DNA of 64,000 bases from NCBI GenBank assembly GCA_963930655.1, contig OZ005603.1, forward strand, positions 12,733,001-12,797,000, read 5' to 3'. Origin of the DNA: Myrica gale. Taxonomy: Eukaryota; Streptophyta; Magnoliopsida; Fagales; Myricaceae. The translations under genes were made by a program, and so were the position numbers. The notes below the pieces were generated by a model. That model searched no databases. It was not told the DNA's origin and saw only the letters and a list, made by a program, of their open reading frames with translations. Below, in pieces: positions 11,349-21,599 of this stretch; within the stretch, counting starts at the first letter, position 1, and every line of letters starts with the position of its first letter.

Positions 11349-11665
11349 CAGCGGCGGTCGCTAAAACTGCCGCTACAAGGTATTTTTAGCCGCGTTTTTC
11401 GGAAAGCGAGGCTAAAAATATCCTGTAGCGGCGGTCACTGTAGCTAAAAATACCCTATAGCCGCGGTTTCGAATAAACCGCGGCTATAGGTCTTACCTCT
11501 CGCGGCGGTCAACTTGACCGCCGCTAGAAATATGGTGCCTACAGCGGCGGTCAGCATGACCGCCGCGGTAGGCTGTACCTTTAGCAGCGTTTTTTTAAAA
11601 AAACGCTGCTAAAGATATACCTATAGCAGCGGTTTTGACTGAACCGCTGCTATAGGTATATGCGA
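11349..11665. repeat. subterminal hairpin array of CACTA-1 (left end)
   Basis: Consecutive short inverted repeats follow one another. From the inner side outward, their left-arm cores are TATAGCAGCGGTT, TTTAGCAGCGTTT, TACAGCGGCGGTC, TCTCGCGGCGGTC and TATAGCCGCGGTT, each followed after a few bases by its near-perfect reverse complement. The most terminal units are less regular. In CACTA elements the subterminal repeats bind the TNPA-type transposase cofactor; a binding role here is inferred. The order matches the array at 25072-25280. Confidence 0.85.
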
Positions 11666-11825
11666 AAAAAATTAAAAAATTATTATTTATATGTTAATAA
11701 TTGAAAAAAATAGAAAAAAATGAAAAAAATAGAAAAATAAAATTTTATTTGTTACTTAAGGTTAATAATTATTTTATTGACTATTTATTATACATCAGTG
11801 CAAGGATGGTAAGAAAATAGGAATC

Positions 11826-12060
11826 TAACCTAATTGGAGCCATTTTCGCGCACGTGTTGGTTTTTTGGTCATAACTTTGGCTACGAGTACCCGATTCGCA
11901 CCCATGACCCCAATTCGGAAAGCTCTTTTCGGCGCGCATGTCTGCACCCAGCTATGCTTTGGTGCGCCTCGTTTCGAGCCCTAAATCCGCTGTTTTCCCT
12001 CTCAAAAACCTATTTTTAGTTATGATTTTCTTTCCTTTAACTATTTCAGCTCGGCTTGTG
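11826..12060 (+). mobile_element. gypsy LTR fragment inside CACTA-1
   Basis: The stretch with CATAACTTTGGCTACGAG, TGACCCCAATTCGGAAAG and CTCGTTTCGAGCCCTAAATC is the reverse complement of part of the gypsy LTRs at 31907-32407 and 36668-37202, with clear divergence. It appears to be a piece of an older relative. No second LTR or internal region is seen here. Confidence 0.75.
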
Positions 12061-12482
12061 GTTTAAAATGGTAATTAATATGGTTTTAGCTATTTTAGTT
12101 AATATTTTGGTCATAGTTGTTATGGTAATTAAATATTTTATTGATCATAATTAATAATTATATTTCAAAAAATTTTCTATCAACTTGTTTTAATTAAAAT
12201 TATTACACTAGTTATAAATCATGTATTAAATAATATTCTATGTATCTAATACTAAATATAAATATTTTCAAATACTATTATAATTTACCACTGATTTTAA
12301 TTTATTAAAAATATATAATTACAAAATATAAAATTATTATTAAAATAAAAGGGGCAAAAAAACCAATTTTTGAAGCGACGTCGTTCGCCCACCTCACCCT
12401 CCCCCTCCCCCTCTCTTAAAAACTCTCCCGCACGCCCTAAACCACGAAAATTCCCCTTCCCGCCTTCTTCGCCTTTCAGGAG
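12061..12482. other. A/T-rich spacer and CT-rich leader-like stretch
   Basis: Bases 12061-12360 are A/T-rich with TTTTAATTAAAATTATTAC-type motifs that recur in CACTA-2 (24400-24660) and CACTA-4 (57850-58450), so this is element-specific spacer. Bases 12370-12482 are C-rich and resemble a plant 5' leader lying just before the first CCT5 exon fragment. They may be the captured CCT5 leader, but that is not proven. Confidence 0.55.
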
Positions 12483-14410
12483 ATGGACAAGATGCTCCAG
12501 AGCCCCGACAGTGAAGTTACTATCAGTAAGTCACTCTCTCGCACTCAAACTCTCTCTCTCTCTCTCGAAGTCAGGATTATGAAATTGGGGATGGCACAAC
12601 CGGAGTTGTAGTCTTGGCCGGTGTACTTTTGGAGCAGGCAGAGTGGCTCTTGGAACGTGGTATTCATCCCATTCGGGTTGCAGAGGGCTATGAAATGGCA
12701 TCTCGAATAGCTTTTGAGAATTTAGAGCGCATATCTCAGAAGTTTGATTTTGAACCGTCAAATTTGGAGCCTTTGATTCAAACTTGCATGACTACTTTAT
12801 CCTCGAAGATGTAAGTTTGCTGTATCTTCTTTTGTGGTTCACCAACGTGCTTGGCAGTGCCTTCCTGGCATCACCCTAGTATGTTTTGCACAATTATGCT
12901 ACTGGATGTTCCTCTCACTGTCATTTGTATTTGCATCACAGGGTCTTCTTTCATCACTTATTCTAATTTGCTTTTTTTTTTAAATACTTCTTATAATACG
13001 AAATTTCGTATTTTGTTCTTCAAATTGTTGCAAGTATTTGTGATACTGCCAATTTTTTGTGAATACATTCACTGCTGCTGCTTGAAAACCAATTGAGCTT
13101 GAGCTGTTGTCTAAAATGCGGGTAGCAGAGTCAAAATTATGTAGTTGCTAGCTCTAATTTATGGGGCGGATCCTATCTGATGTCAGTAATTCCTAATGCC
13201 AAAATTGCTATCTTGACGTGCCCCTTTGAGCCACCAAAGCCAAAGACCAAACATAAGGTTGACATTGATACAGTGGAAAAGTTTCAGACATTACGTCTGC
13301 AAGAACGGAAGTATTTTGATGACATGGTTCAGAAATGCAAGGTGGGATAGCACTGTATAGTTTAGTAGAATCTTTGCAATTACAACCTTTTGTTTTCCCC
13401 AACATCTATGGCTAGAATTATCTTCCTTGATTTTCTGTTTGGTTGTTTCCTTGCAATCTCTTTCTTTCATGAATTAAACTTTCTTCTACCTTCTTAAGCT
13501 AACTTCTTGGCTTAATGGGTTTTCATGATGCATAAATCAAAAAAGCTTTTTCTTGGCCTGATATATCTTTCTTTATTGTCATTATGCCTTTTGCTGTTAT
13601 TAGAAGACTGATTTAGCAAGTGACAGGATGTTGGTGCTACCTTGGTTATCTGCCAATGGGGTTTTGATGATGAAGCAAATCATTTACTGATGCACAGGAA
13701 CTTGCCTGCTGTCAGATGGGTCGGTGGTGTGGAGTTAGAATTGATTGCAATAGCCACAGGTTTGTCTTGTTTAAGCTTTTCAGCTCTGGATTTCATGCAT
13801 TTGTTAGTTTAGATGACTTTGAGCATTTGTTTTATGGTAATTATTCAGTTTTTCCTTCTGTAACTAACAGCAAATAAATGGGATTGGTGTCTTTGTAGGT
13901 GGAAGAATCGTGCCGAGGTTCCAAGAATTGACTCCAGAAAAGTTAGGAAAGGTATCCCTTCTTTGTTGCTAATGCTGCTGCGTCTGCTATTATACATACA
14001 GCTGGAGATATTTTCTTTTCAACCTAATGGACATGAATGTTGGGGTCTTTACTGTGGCATAGTCTCAGTTCATTTATGAAGCTAAGGCTAAATGGTGTCA
14101 ACTATTGTGAAAGAATCTTGTGTAGTGTATAGTTGTCTCTTTAAAATAAGATAAATTATCCTTAATTGTAATGCAACTCTGGAGGTTTGTTTTCTGATGA
14201 GATACTCAACTTGCAGTTTATTGTCTTACATTTTGTATGATTCCCATAGGTTAGTCTACTAACATTGCTTCTCTCTGACACCAAACTTCCATTTGCAATT
14301 TCTAAAGGCTGGTTTGGTTCGAGAAAAATCATTCGGTACAACAAAAGATCGGATGCTGTACATCGAACACTGTGCAAATTCGAGGTCTGTAACAATATTT
14401 ATTCGTGGAG
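12483..14410 (+). pseudogene. CCT5: captured fragment of CCT5 (chaperonin TCP-1 epsilon subunit)
   Basis: CCT5 is one of eight subunits of the cytosolic chaperonin CCT, which folds actin and tubulin. Exon-like blocks in order are 12483-12525 (MDKMLQSPDSEVTI), 12569-12810 ([49 protein letters not shown]), 13197-13341 ([30 protein letters not shown]), 13627-13759 ([34 protein letters not shown]), 13899-13951 (GGRIVPRFQELTPEKLGK) and 14308-14410 ([25 protein letters not shown]). GT donors and mostly AG acceptors flank the blocks, so genomic DNA rather than mRNA was captured. The N-terminal third, the segment between the second and third blocks and the whole C-terminal half are absent, so no working chaperonin can result. 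It lies wholly inside CACTA-1. Confidence 0.9.
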
Positions 14411-14572
14411 GTATGTGTATTTTTCCTGTTCTATTGCTTTTGCAGTCAAGAATCTTATCTTCTCAGTGTTTTCAATTAAGATTTTTTTCTTTATTTTTTT
14501 AGTAAATGGACAAAATAATTTGTTTTTGGAGTTTGAAATGAGATTTTTTCTGAGGCTTAGTCCATGGAGCTG

Positions 14573-14663
14573 CTAAAAAACCGCTGCTATAGCCTATAGC
14601 AGCGGTTTGTTGACCTATAGCGGCGGTTTTCGACCGCCGCTACAGGTAGGTTTTTTTGTAGTG
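14573..14663. repeat. right subterminal hairpins and terminus of CACTA-1
   Basis: Contains CCGCTGCTATAGCCTATAGCAGCGG (two adjoining arms, split here as CCGCTGCTATAG and CTATAGCAGCGG), then CTATAGCGGCGGTTTTC with GACCGCCGCTACAGG, then the terminus TTTTTTTGTAGTG. This end is much shorter than the left array. Confidence 0.82.
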
Positions 14664-15121
14664 AATAAATCTGTCGTTATATTACCCTCTCACAAAATAT
14701 GAGATATCCGAAAATTAAAGCTAGAAAGAGAGTAACTCTCAAATTACATCTCAATTAATAAAGATATAAGTCACAATGTAAAGCAGCTTCTGGGAATGTC
14801 GAAGTCTGCAAAGTTAGATAGATTATATATATACAGAAATATTTTCAGTTAACAGTAATATATTATAATAGATATCTCGAAGGCAATTCCTCCTCGTGAA
14901 TTTATTCATTCTACTAAAAAATAAAAGGCAAGAGAATGATGCCTTGCCTGTTAGCTAATAAGACTTTTGTTAAAGCAATATACGGATACCTTACGTAACT
15001 CCATAAAGGTAGTGTGTATCAGTCACGGCTATTCCATGCGGTGACCGGTAATAAGTAGGGGTATACAGAGTGCTACAAGGAGATAGGGTCCAAATTCCTG
15101 AAAGCACAAACCACTCGAACC
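14664..15121 (+). other. host intergenic DNA upstream of gene A
   Basis: A/T-rich host sequence with no coding sign. TATATATATACAG near 14826 could be a TATA region but lies about 300 bases before the chosen start, so the promoter of gene A is not resolved. CACTA-1 sits directly upstream. Confidence 0.5.
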
Positions 15122-17295
15122 ATGGAATCCACTCTTTGCCTCCGCTATGGCCCCTTGCCCACTCTGCCTCATCACATTCCATCCCTTGTTGGGTCTGCAA
15201 GGGTGACCAAGCCTCAGATCAGCTTTAGCCGTTCATCTCTTTCACTTTCTATCCCTGACAGATCGTACCGCCCAGTTGGGCATGCTTTCAGTAGCGTTGT
15301 ACGTGCCATTAATAGGTTCCCAACACCTTCAACTGACGATGAGAGTGACAACAAAATTGTGACAGGGACTGTAGGGGCATCTCTTGCACTGGCAACTGTT
15401 CTTGCTATCATCAGTCGCGGCTATACAATGAATCCTAAAGCAATTGCGGCCCCTAATTCAAAGACTCTGCAGAGATCTTCATCTACAAAGGAAGCCGGGA
15501 GTCCCATATACGCAAAGGGTGGGAAGGCCGCTCTGGAATCTTTGCTGGGTATGACGGTTTACCTGGCTTCAAGTGATCCAGCCAAGCTGCCTGCAAAGAT
15601 GCCTACCAAGCTGCCGCGGAGTAAACGGTTCTCAGGGTAAGTCGACGTTGAATACCTAAAGGTTTCCATCTCTGCTCACTGTAGCTGCATCTACATCTCC
15701 AGATTTTAGTGTGGATGGGTATTAAAATCTTGGTGAAAACTTAACATTTCGGCTATGATTCTTTTTTTTTGGGGGTAAGTGAGTAATAATATCATTGAAT
15801 GTGATCAAAAATCAAGGAGAATACACAGATAGGCATCAAGAGCCTCAAGATACATCAATCGAAGCATAATTCCCGAACATACTCGGGAAAACAAAAGAAT
15901 CACAGAAACAGGACACCAAACCTTCACCACAGAAACAGAACATGCACCAAGTCTTCATGAATGAAAATCAGCATTCGTAGCTTTAGCTGTTATAATCTTG
16001 AGGAAGTCAAGCTCTTGAAGAGCTATATGAAAAGTTACCTGCAAAGGAATCAATGATGACTGATACAATATCAGGTCAAATCGTGAACAAATTTTGGTGA
16101 GTTTGTTATATAGCTTTGTCAGTCAAAATCTTCGGAAACAATACTTGAATAAGATTAGTATGTAACTTACAACTTAGTATGTTGACTTTAGCACCTTCCC
16201 TCGAGTTAAATGACATTCCCAACTTAAAATCATGACCCCAGTTTCTCTAGAGCTGATTTTTTGATTGGCTAATTAATGTATGGTTTTTCTTCACCATTGT
16301 GTCTGTCTTATGTAGTTGGAGGCAATGTCGCTAATGAAGTCCGGACAGGGTGATGAAGCAGTGAAGAGACTGACGAAGAAATATAATGATTGTAAGGGCG
16401 CAGAATCTAAATATAATGTCGAGATGGCATTAGTTGAAGTTCTTATCTGCTTGGTATGACATTATTCTTCACCGCTCCGGTTAGACAAGGAATTCTGGCG
16501 ATACAACATGAAGCACAGACCTTTTCTGTACTTCTGGTTGGGTGCAAGCTCTGGTCACATAAGACCAGAAATAAGACACCGCGCTCCTTAAAGTTGAAAA
16601 AACCACTAATTATTTTCAACTAGCCAAATCGCATTAGAACAGTTTAATTGGTAGGTCCACGAAATGACAAAACGGAAACCTTGATATAGTATGTAGCTGT
16701 TGATTTTTGCTAGGAGTCAACCTTGAAAAATACCCGAATCCAGCTACCTATGGCGGCTTTGGGGATCACTTCCTGTGATCTCGTCTTCCTTTTATATCTT
16801 TGCTCAGTGTCATATATATTAATGTCTACTTGTGTAGGGAAAATACGATGATGCCTTAAAATGCAAGTGTCTCAGCGAACGACCTTCAGAGCCTCTACCT
16901 TCAGATGGTCGAGTTCCTCTTTACAAGGTTTGTGAATTTCATTTGAACGCATTAAATCTAATAGGGAAAGAAACAAGAAGCTGCAAAGTGTATGTCTTGT
17001 CACCAATATTCAAACAAAGACTAATGCAGGAGTAGCTTACATGCATAAGTTTACCTCAAAGAAAATGCTGAAATATACATTTAGCAGCATCATTTGTACT
17101 TTAAGCATGGATTTTGCCCTATACTGGGAACCATATTTTCTTCGCTGCGTAATGGTTCTTATCGTCCTACCTACTCCTACCTGTTTTGCTGTCCAGGCTA
17201 TCATATACACTATGAAGGATAAGAAGGAAGATGCAAAGGAATGCTGGGAAGACTTCATTGGTGCTATTGACGGAGGGCTCCCACTTGATCTATAG
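15122..17295 (+). CDS. host gene A: plastid-type TPR-like protein, four recognised exons
   Basis: Exons seen: 15122-15636, 16316-16453, 16838-16927 and 17197-17295 (stop TAG). The last three are in phase with each other and have GT-AG borders. The N-terminus is Ser/Arg-rich with few acidic residues, like a chloroplast transit peptide. A hydrophobic stretch (GASLALATVLAIISRG) lies near residues 85-100. The C-terminal exons encode helical TPR-like text (EAVKRLTKKYNDCKG; YDDALKCKCLSE; LYKAIIYTMKDKKEDAKECW), as in plant chloroplast TPR-like families. It is clearly paralogous to gene B at 53268-55496: exons 3 and 4 align in phase and position. Exon 1 does not join exon 2 in phase, and about 19 residues present in gene B have no counterpart, so either an exon was missed or the gene is damaged. 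Intron 1 holds a LINE-like insertion. The precise function is not recognised. Confidence 0.65.
15759..16110 (-). mobile_element. LINE-like 3' end fragment in intron 1 of gene A
   Basis: On the plus strand this starts with a T-run followed by GGGGGTAAGTGAGTAATAAT. Read on the minus strand, that is a 3' end of the form ATTATTACTCACTTACCCCC followed by poly-A, which is common for plant L1-type LINEs. No reverse transcriptase remains, so it is strongly 5'-truncated. The right edge is approximate and no target duplication was found. Confidence 0.5.
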
Positions 17296-17685
17296 AGTAT
17301 GATTTAATAATGTTGCATGATCAAGTTGGTGCTGGGCAGCGAGAAAAGTGTTAAGGATATTTCAGTACGCCGTTTCACTTAGAACTCTATGTGGATGGAG
17401 ATTGATTGCTTTTCTTTTAAAGTTTAAATTACAATCATGTGTGATTATAACGCAAGAGGAAACGTATGGTAATCATCCAATGTTTCTTAATTTCTTGCAT
17501 TTTTTAATTCAAAAGATGCAGAAAGATATGTTTTCTTTGGTAGTCATGCCATTGCCTCATCAACCCAATTAGATTTCGACATCATGTTCTCATGGTGTTG
17601 GAATTGTCAAGGTTCAAACCCATGACCTTGAACTAGTAAGATGATATTTCGTTGGTGGGTCTCCACAGTGCATTGTACACTGAAC
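17296..17685. other. 3' flank of gene A and junction to the old copia element
   Basis: The first half is probably the 3' UTR of gene A. The text near 17595-17640 (AAGGTTCAAACCCATGACC) resembles repeat debris. No gene is seen. The exact left boundary of the LTR at about 17686 could not be fixed because its first bases are diverged between the two LTR copies. Confidence 0.45.
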
Positions 17686-18320
17686 AAGGAGGTTTAAGAC
17701 TCAATACTAAAGAAACCGAACCTAGAGGAGGGTGAACATGTTCTTCCATTTTTTTCTACTCTTAAAAATTCACTGCATAGTCTCACAAAGAAATTAGTAA
17801 CTTCAACAACAATAAAAGCTATATCAATATTTAAGCGGATTAAAACAGTATACTAATGTAAGAGAAATTTAAACAATTTATCACAACTACAAGATAGCCA
17901 AGAATACTTTCTTAATCAAAGAAGATTATGGTCAGCACTTTAACCAGAAACAATGAACGAGAAAGCAATCAAAACAATCACCACAAGAAACACCGGGTTT
18001 TGGCTACAAAGAGAAAAATCAAACTTCAAGCGATAAAAATCTATGGGCTCATGGCCAGGGAAAGACGTCACTAGTTTTTGAATTCGAAGTACAAGTGATC
18101 GTTAGGTTACACAATTCCAATCGCTAATCTAAACACTAGACTCTTTACCTACAATACAATATTTGGATTTGCACCCCGCAGGGAATGAGAAACTTCTCTT
18201 CCATTCAATGAACTTTGATCCTTCACCAATCTGTCCGTTGCAAGCAGTCTTTCCCGTGAACCTCATGTCAATAGCTTTAAGAACAGGGATTTCCCGACGT
18301 TCACGACTTCCAGCAACTCT
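17686..18320 (-). repeat. 3' LTR of old copia element, first segment
   Basis: Matches about 50868-51499 of the other LTR along its length (for example AGATAGCCAAGAATA, GGCTCATGGCCAGGGAAAG against GGCCCATGGCCAGGGAAAG, CACGACTTCCAGCAACTCT). The match stops at 18320 where CACTA-2 begins and resumes at 25557. Confidence 0.8.
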
Positions 18321-18334
18321 CACTACAAAAAAAA

Positions 18335-18690
18335 ACGCCTATAGCGGCGGTCAAAAACCGCCGCTATAGGCATCTAAACCGCTGCTAGAGGATATAGCCG
18401 CGGTCACGACCGCCGCTATATACCCGTCGGCATAGGTATATAGCGGCGGTTTCGTTGACCGCTGGTGAAGACCGCCGCGCTATAGCAGCGGTCATATAAT
18501 GACCGCCGCTATAGACATTTTCCTGTAGCGGCGGTCAATGACCGCCGGTACAGGTAATTTTTTTTTTTGTTATTTGATTTACCTGTAGCGGCGGCCCTTG
18601 ACCGTCGCTACAGGCAATTTTTGTAATTATTTTTGTAATTTTTATTTATTTTACCTGTAGGGCGGTCAATGACTGCCGCTACAGGTAATT
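18335..18690. repeat. left subterminal hairpin array of CACTA-2
   Basis: A run of short inverted repeats: GCCTATAGCGGCGGTC with GACCGCCGCTATAGGC-type arms, ATATAGCCGCGGTC with GACCGCCGCTATAT, CTATAGCAGCGGTC with GACCGCCGCTATAG, and three CCTGTAG(C)GGCGG units separated by T-rich spacers with TTTTATTTATTT text. The stems carry scattered mismatches. Confidence 0.82.
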
Positions 18691-19183
18691 TTTTATTTTT
18701 ATTTATTTATTATTATTATTATTATTTTTAGTATTTTCTTGGTATACAAATTTTGTTATAATTAACTGATGCATTCAAAGAAAAGTATAATCGACCAAAA
18801 TATATTTCATTATAATCCTATTGTACAAGTCTTACACCAAAAAAATATTACTGAAGGACAGTCTGTCAATAATCTAAAAAGTAATAAGTTTGGACATTTA
18901 AGAACAAATAACTATAAAAATTAATCCTCAGCACCTTCAGCACGTTCAGCACATCCTGCGCTTTGTGCTTCGTTTGCATTATCTGCTGTTACAATATTTG
19001 AAAATTAACAAACAGTAATGACATGAACCAATAAGCTTAGTGCACACTTAAAATTACATTAATGACAGTATTCATTTATGTTAGTATCTTACCAATAAAC
19101 GTTTTCCGGCTTGCACGAGATGATCCATGAATTGCTGGTGAAACTTGAATGTTATTGTCAGCACTTTGGTTTTGTCGTTGATC
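18691..19183. other. A/T-rich spacer and 3' region of the TNPA-like gene
   Basis: A/T-rich DNA between the hairpin array and the transposase cofactor gene. It probably includes that gene's 3' end on the minus strand (around 18920-18985, where frames rich in Ala, Glu and Ser can be read). No separate gene is seen. Confidence 0.45.
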
Positions 19184-20868
19184 CTACAACGGTAATACAA
19201 AATTAATTAAATACGAAGTATATATAAATAGAATCAATAATAACATGTGAGAATAAGTAAATAAAACTTTTACCCAAACTTCTGTTATCCTCTGTAGTGT
19301 AGATTTAAGCGATGCTAGTTCTGACTCCAACGATTGAACTCTATTTTCCAAGTGTTTCTCTCTCTCGTTAGTAGTGGATGCAGGCTGACTGTATATGCAG
19401 TTCGCGTTGTCAGGATGAGATTTCGGAGTTGGTCCTAATCCAACGCCGCGAACTCGACCATGTTTGTCTGGCCCAATCACTTGTGCATATCGGTCAGATG
19501 GTGACCAACCGATGCTGCCATCCACTCTAAATTGGCCTAAAGATTGGGAACTTCCTGAATCATTCAGTCCAATCTCCTCCATTCGCCTCTGAGAGAATAC
19601 AACATAGAATTATATTTTGAATTAATATTCTCACATTCAAATCAAGGTTGTGACTTACTATTTTCTCTGCTGCGTCAGGATTTATTGGAGATCCATCAGA
19701 ACGTATATGAACGGTTTTATATAACTCCGCTCGGTCGATTGGAATTTGTTTCTCTTTTTCCTGCATCGCAAACACCAATTCGTCAAGAGATTTGTAAATC
19801 AAAAATAATAATGTTAATGATAAATATCATATCATACCATTAAACAAACTAATGAAGTGCTACATACCAATTCGTGAGCATAACGTGCGAAGCTTTTTGA
19901 TCCTGCAGTGTGGACCGACGTTTGAAGCGATCGATTTTGTTTTCCAGATTCACTTCGACGCTACATTAACATCAAGAGAATTAAAATTAATAATAAGCTA
20001 CATTCTTGAAAACTATAATACAAAATAAATAATGTCGTACCCGTCCTGCATCAGAGTACCAAAAATCGACTAATTTGCAAAATTGCTCCAAATTAACGTC
20101 TGTTGGAGCATTATTTTTCACATACTGAGGCGTAAAGGCCTCATCAAAAAATTTCTGTTTTAAACTACACTTATAGTTACTCCATTTCTCTCCTAACAAT
20201 ATCCCCTAAGGGAGGCTCGGGGATTGTAAATCGTTTCTGCAAAATATATCGCAAGAGTTAGGTGTGTCAATTATTAAATTTATATGAAAAATCAGCATTA
20301 TCAAATTATACCGTCACGAGGCTCCAACAGTCCTCTTTTGTTGACATAGGGACTTTACGCCAATCCGCCGCATCTAATGGGATTTGATTTGCAACACGGG
20401 CAATACAACCCGTGAATTTGTTAAATATTCCCCCTTCATTACCCAATGGCTGCCCATTGCCATTGAATTGTACTGGAATCAATTCGTCTTCCTTCAGATT
20501 CCAGACGTCCGTCATCCGCGTGCCACCATGCACTTTCTGAAGTCCACTACCACCTGCATATTTAGTATGTGAAACATTATTCACTAAAATATAAGTAAGA
20601 TCATCTCTATTGTGGTTATGAACATACCAATAATTTCATTATCATTCAAAGATTGATCATCTTCGAAGGACGGAATCGTAGCCTGTTCTGAAGGCAGCTC
20701 GGGTGGCTGTGACGGCGTTACTTCTTGAGATGGGGGCACAGATGGCTGCGACGGCGTTGCTTCTTGAGATGGGGGCACAGATGGCTGCGACGGCGTTGCT
20801 TCTTGAGATGGGGGCATAGATTGCTGTGATGAAGAAGATATAGTTCTAAAACTCTTCCTCGTCATTGT
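19184..20868 (-). pseudogene. Ptta/En-Spm-type (TNPA-like) transposase cofactor gene of CACTA-2
   Basis: Exon-like blocks on the minus strand: about 20868-20630 (Ser/Pro/Gln-rich, with three tandem copies of a VPPSQEATPSQPS-type unit), 20560-20306 (GGTRMTDVWNLKEDELIPV, FNGNGQPLGNEGGIFNKF, DAADWRKVPMSTKEDCW), 20199-20040 (MLGEKWSNYKCSLKQKFFD, LEQFCKLVDFWYSDAGR), 19802-19660 (AELYKTVHIRSDGSPINPD) and 19582-19270 (ending in a coiled coil, LENRVQSLESELASLKSTL). This order matches the plant Ptta/En/Spm transposase family (PF03004), encoded by a second CACTA gene whose product binds subterminal repeats. Most blocks have plausible splice borders. The typical LNKANRAK/HTSGSKSF region is not seen between the third and fourth blocks, so the gene may be damaged. 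Confidence 0.78.
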
Positions 20869-21174
20869 ACCTATACAATATTTAAACATGCATAAAAGTG
20901 ATTTCAATGTAAAATTCAACAACACAAAACATTTGCTTAAACAAAGCAACGCCAATATAACTAAAACACAGAGAATAATTGTAATGCGCAATACATACAA
21001 AAAACTCAATTAACAGAGAGAAACTTGACATACCATAGGAAAGTTCTGAGGTATATCTAGTGTTGTTCCTTCGACCTCATTTCTAAACCAGATCAAATCA
21101 TCTTGTACATTCTCAAGGATTTGCTCAACGTTGAAATTGTAAGGTTCATTTTCACAGTAGTCATCTATGTCGTC

Positions 21175-21504
21175 CTATAACATCGATGAGCCTGCATCAA
21201 ATACATCTCTTGGTTTGGTCTTGACAACTACTTCCCAATTTGGATGTCTTTCATCTGCTACATAGTATACTTGAGATGCTTGTGGTGCCAAAATGAATGG
21301 ATCATCGCTTAATCGATCTCCAGTATGCACCAAACGCGAAAAATTAACAAGTTCGAATACAAACTCATCAACTTTATATCCCCTACCAATAGTTGTGTCA
21401 ACCCAATCACATTTGAATAGTACAAAACATTCTTCATCAAAATAGTTTAACTCAATGATACTTCTAATTCGCCCGTAATATGTGGTGCCCCCTTCAACAG
21501 TCAC
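21175..21504 (-). pseudogene. DUF4216 end of TNP2-type transposase (CACTA-2)
   Basis: The peptide with YYGRIRSIIELNYF, CFVLFKCDWVDTT, FVFELVNFSRLVHTGD and FILAPQASQVYYVAD matches the DUF4216 domain (PF13952) at the C-terminus of plant TNP2-type CACTA transposases. The catalytic TNP2 core that should precede it (to the right on this strand) is not present, so CACTA-2 cannot supply its own main transposase. Confidence 0.8.
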
Positions 21505-21599
21505 ACATACTCCACTATTTTGAGTTGTTCTGCCTATTTCAATGTCCCTAGGAGTCCAAACAAAGCTCCAATCACGATGATCTAATAAATTTCTAAACA

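Larger units (their letters stand above)
11328..14663. mobile_element. CACTA-1, non-autonomous CACTA element carrying CCT5 fragments
   Basis: The left end reads CACTAATAAAAAAAGG (a worn CACTACAAAAAAA) and the right end TTTTTTTGTAGTG. Flanking triplets are GAT and AAT, so the expected 3-bp duplication is present with one mismatch. Both ends carry subterminal AGCGGCGGTC-type hairpins, much more numerous on the left. Inside lie a gypsy LTR scrap, an A/T-rich spacer and exon-intron fragments of CCT5. No transposase is seen, so it would need one supplied by another element. The same family occurs at 18321-25556 and from 57520. Confidence 0.87.

Noticed and set aside
11349-11665. Hairpins considered as microRNA precursors
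   Set aside because: Stems are only 13-16 bases and arranged in series. A plant microRNA precursor needs a longer stem with one main arm pair. Small RNAs may still arise, but no miRNA gene can be claimed.
14265-14576. A 103-residue plus-strand frame overlapping the last CCT5 block
   Set aside because: It runs in a different frame from the CCT5 peptide that begins at 14308 and crosses an intron border. It has no family signature and is a shadow frame.
17686-17760. An exact left end and 5-bp target duplication for the old copia element
   Set aside because: Several TG starts are possible and none pairs with TACTT to the right of 52069, so no exact border is claimed.
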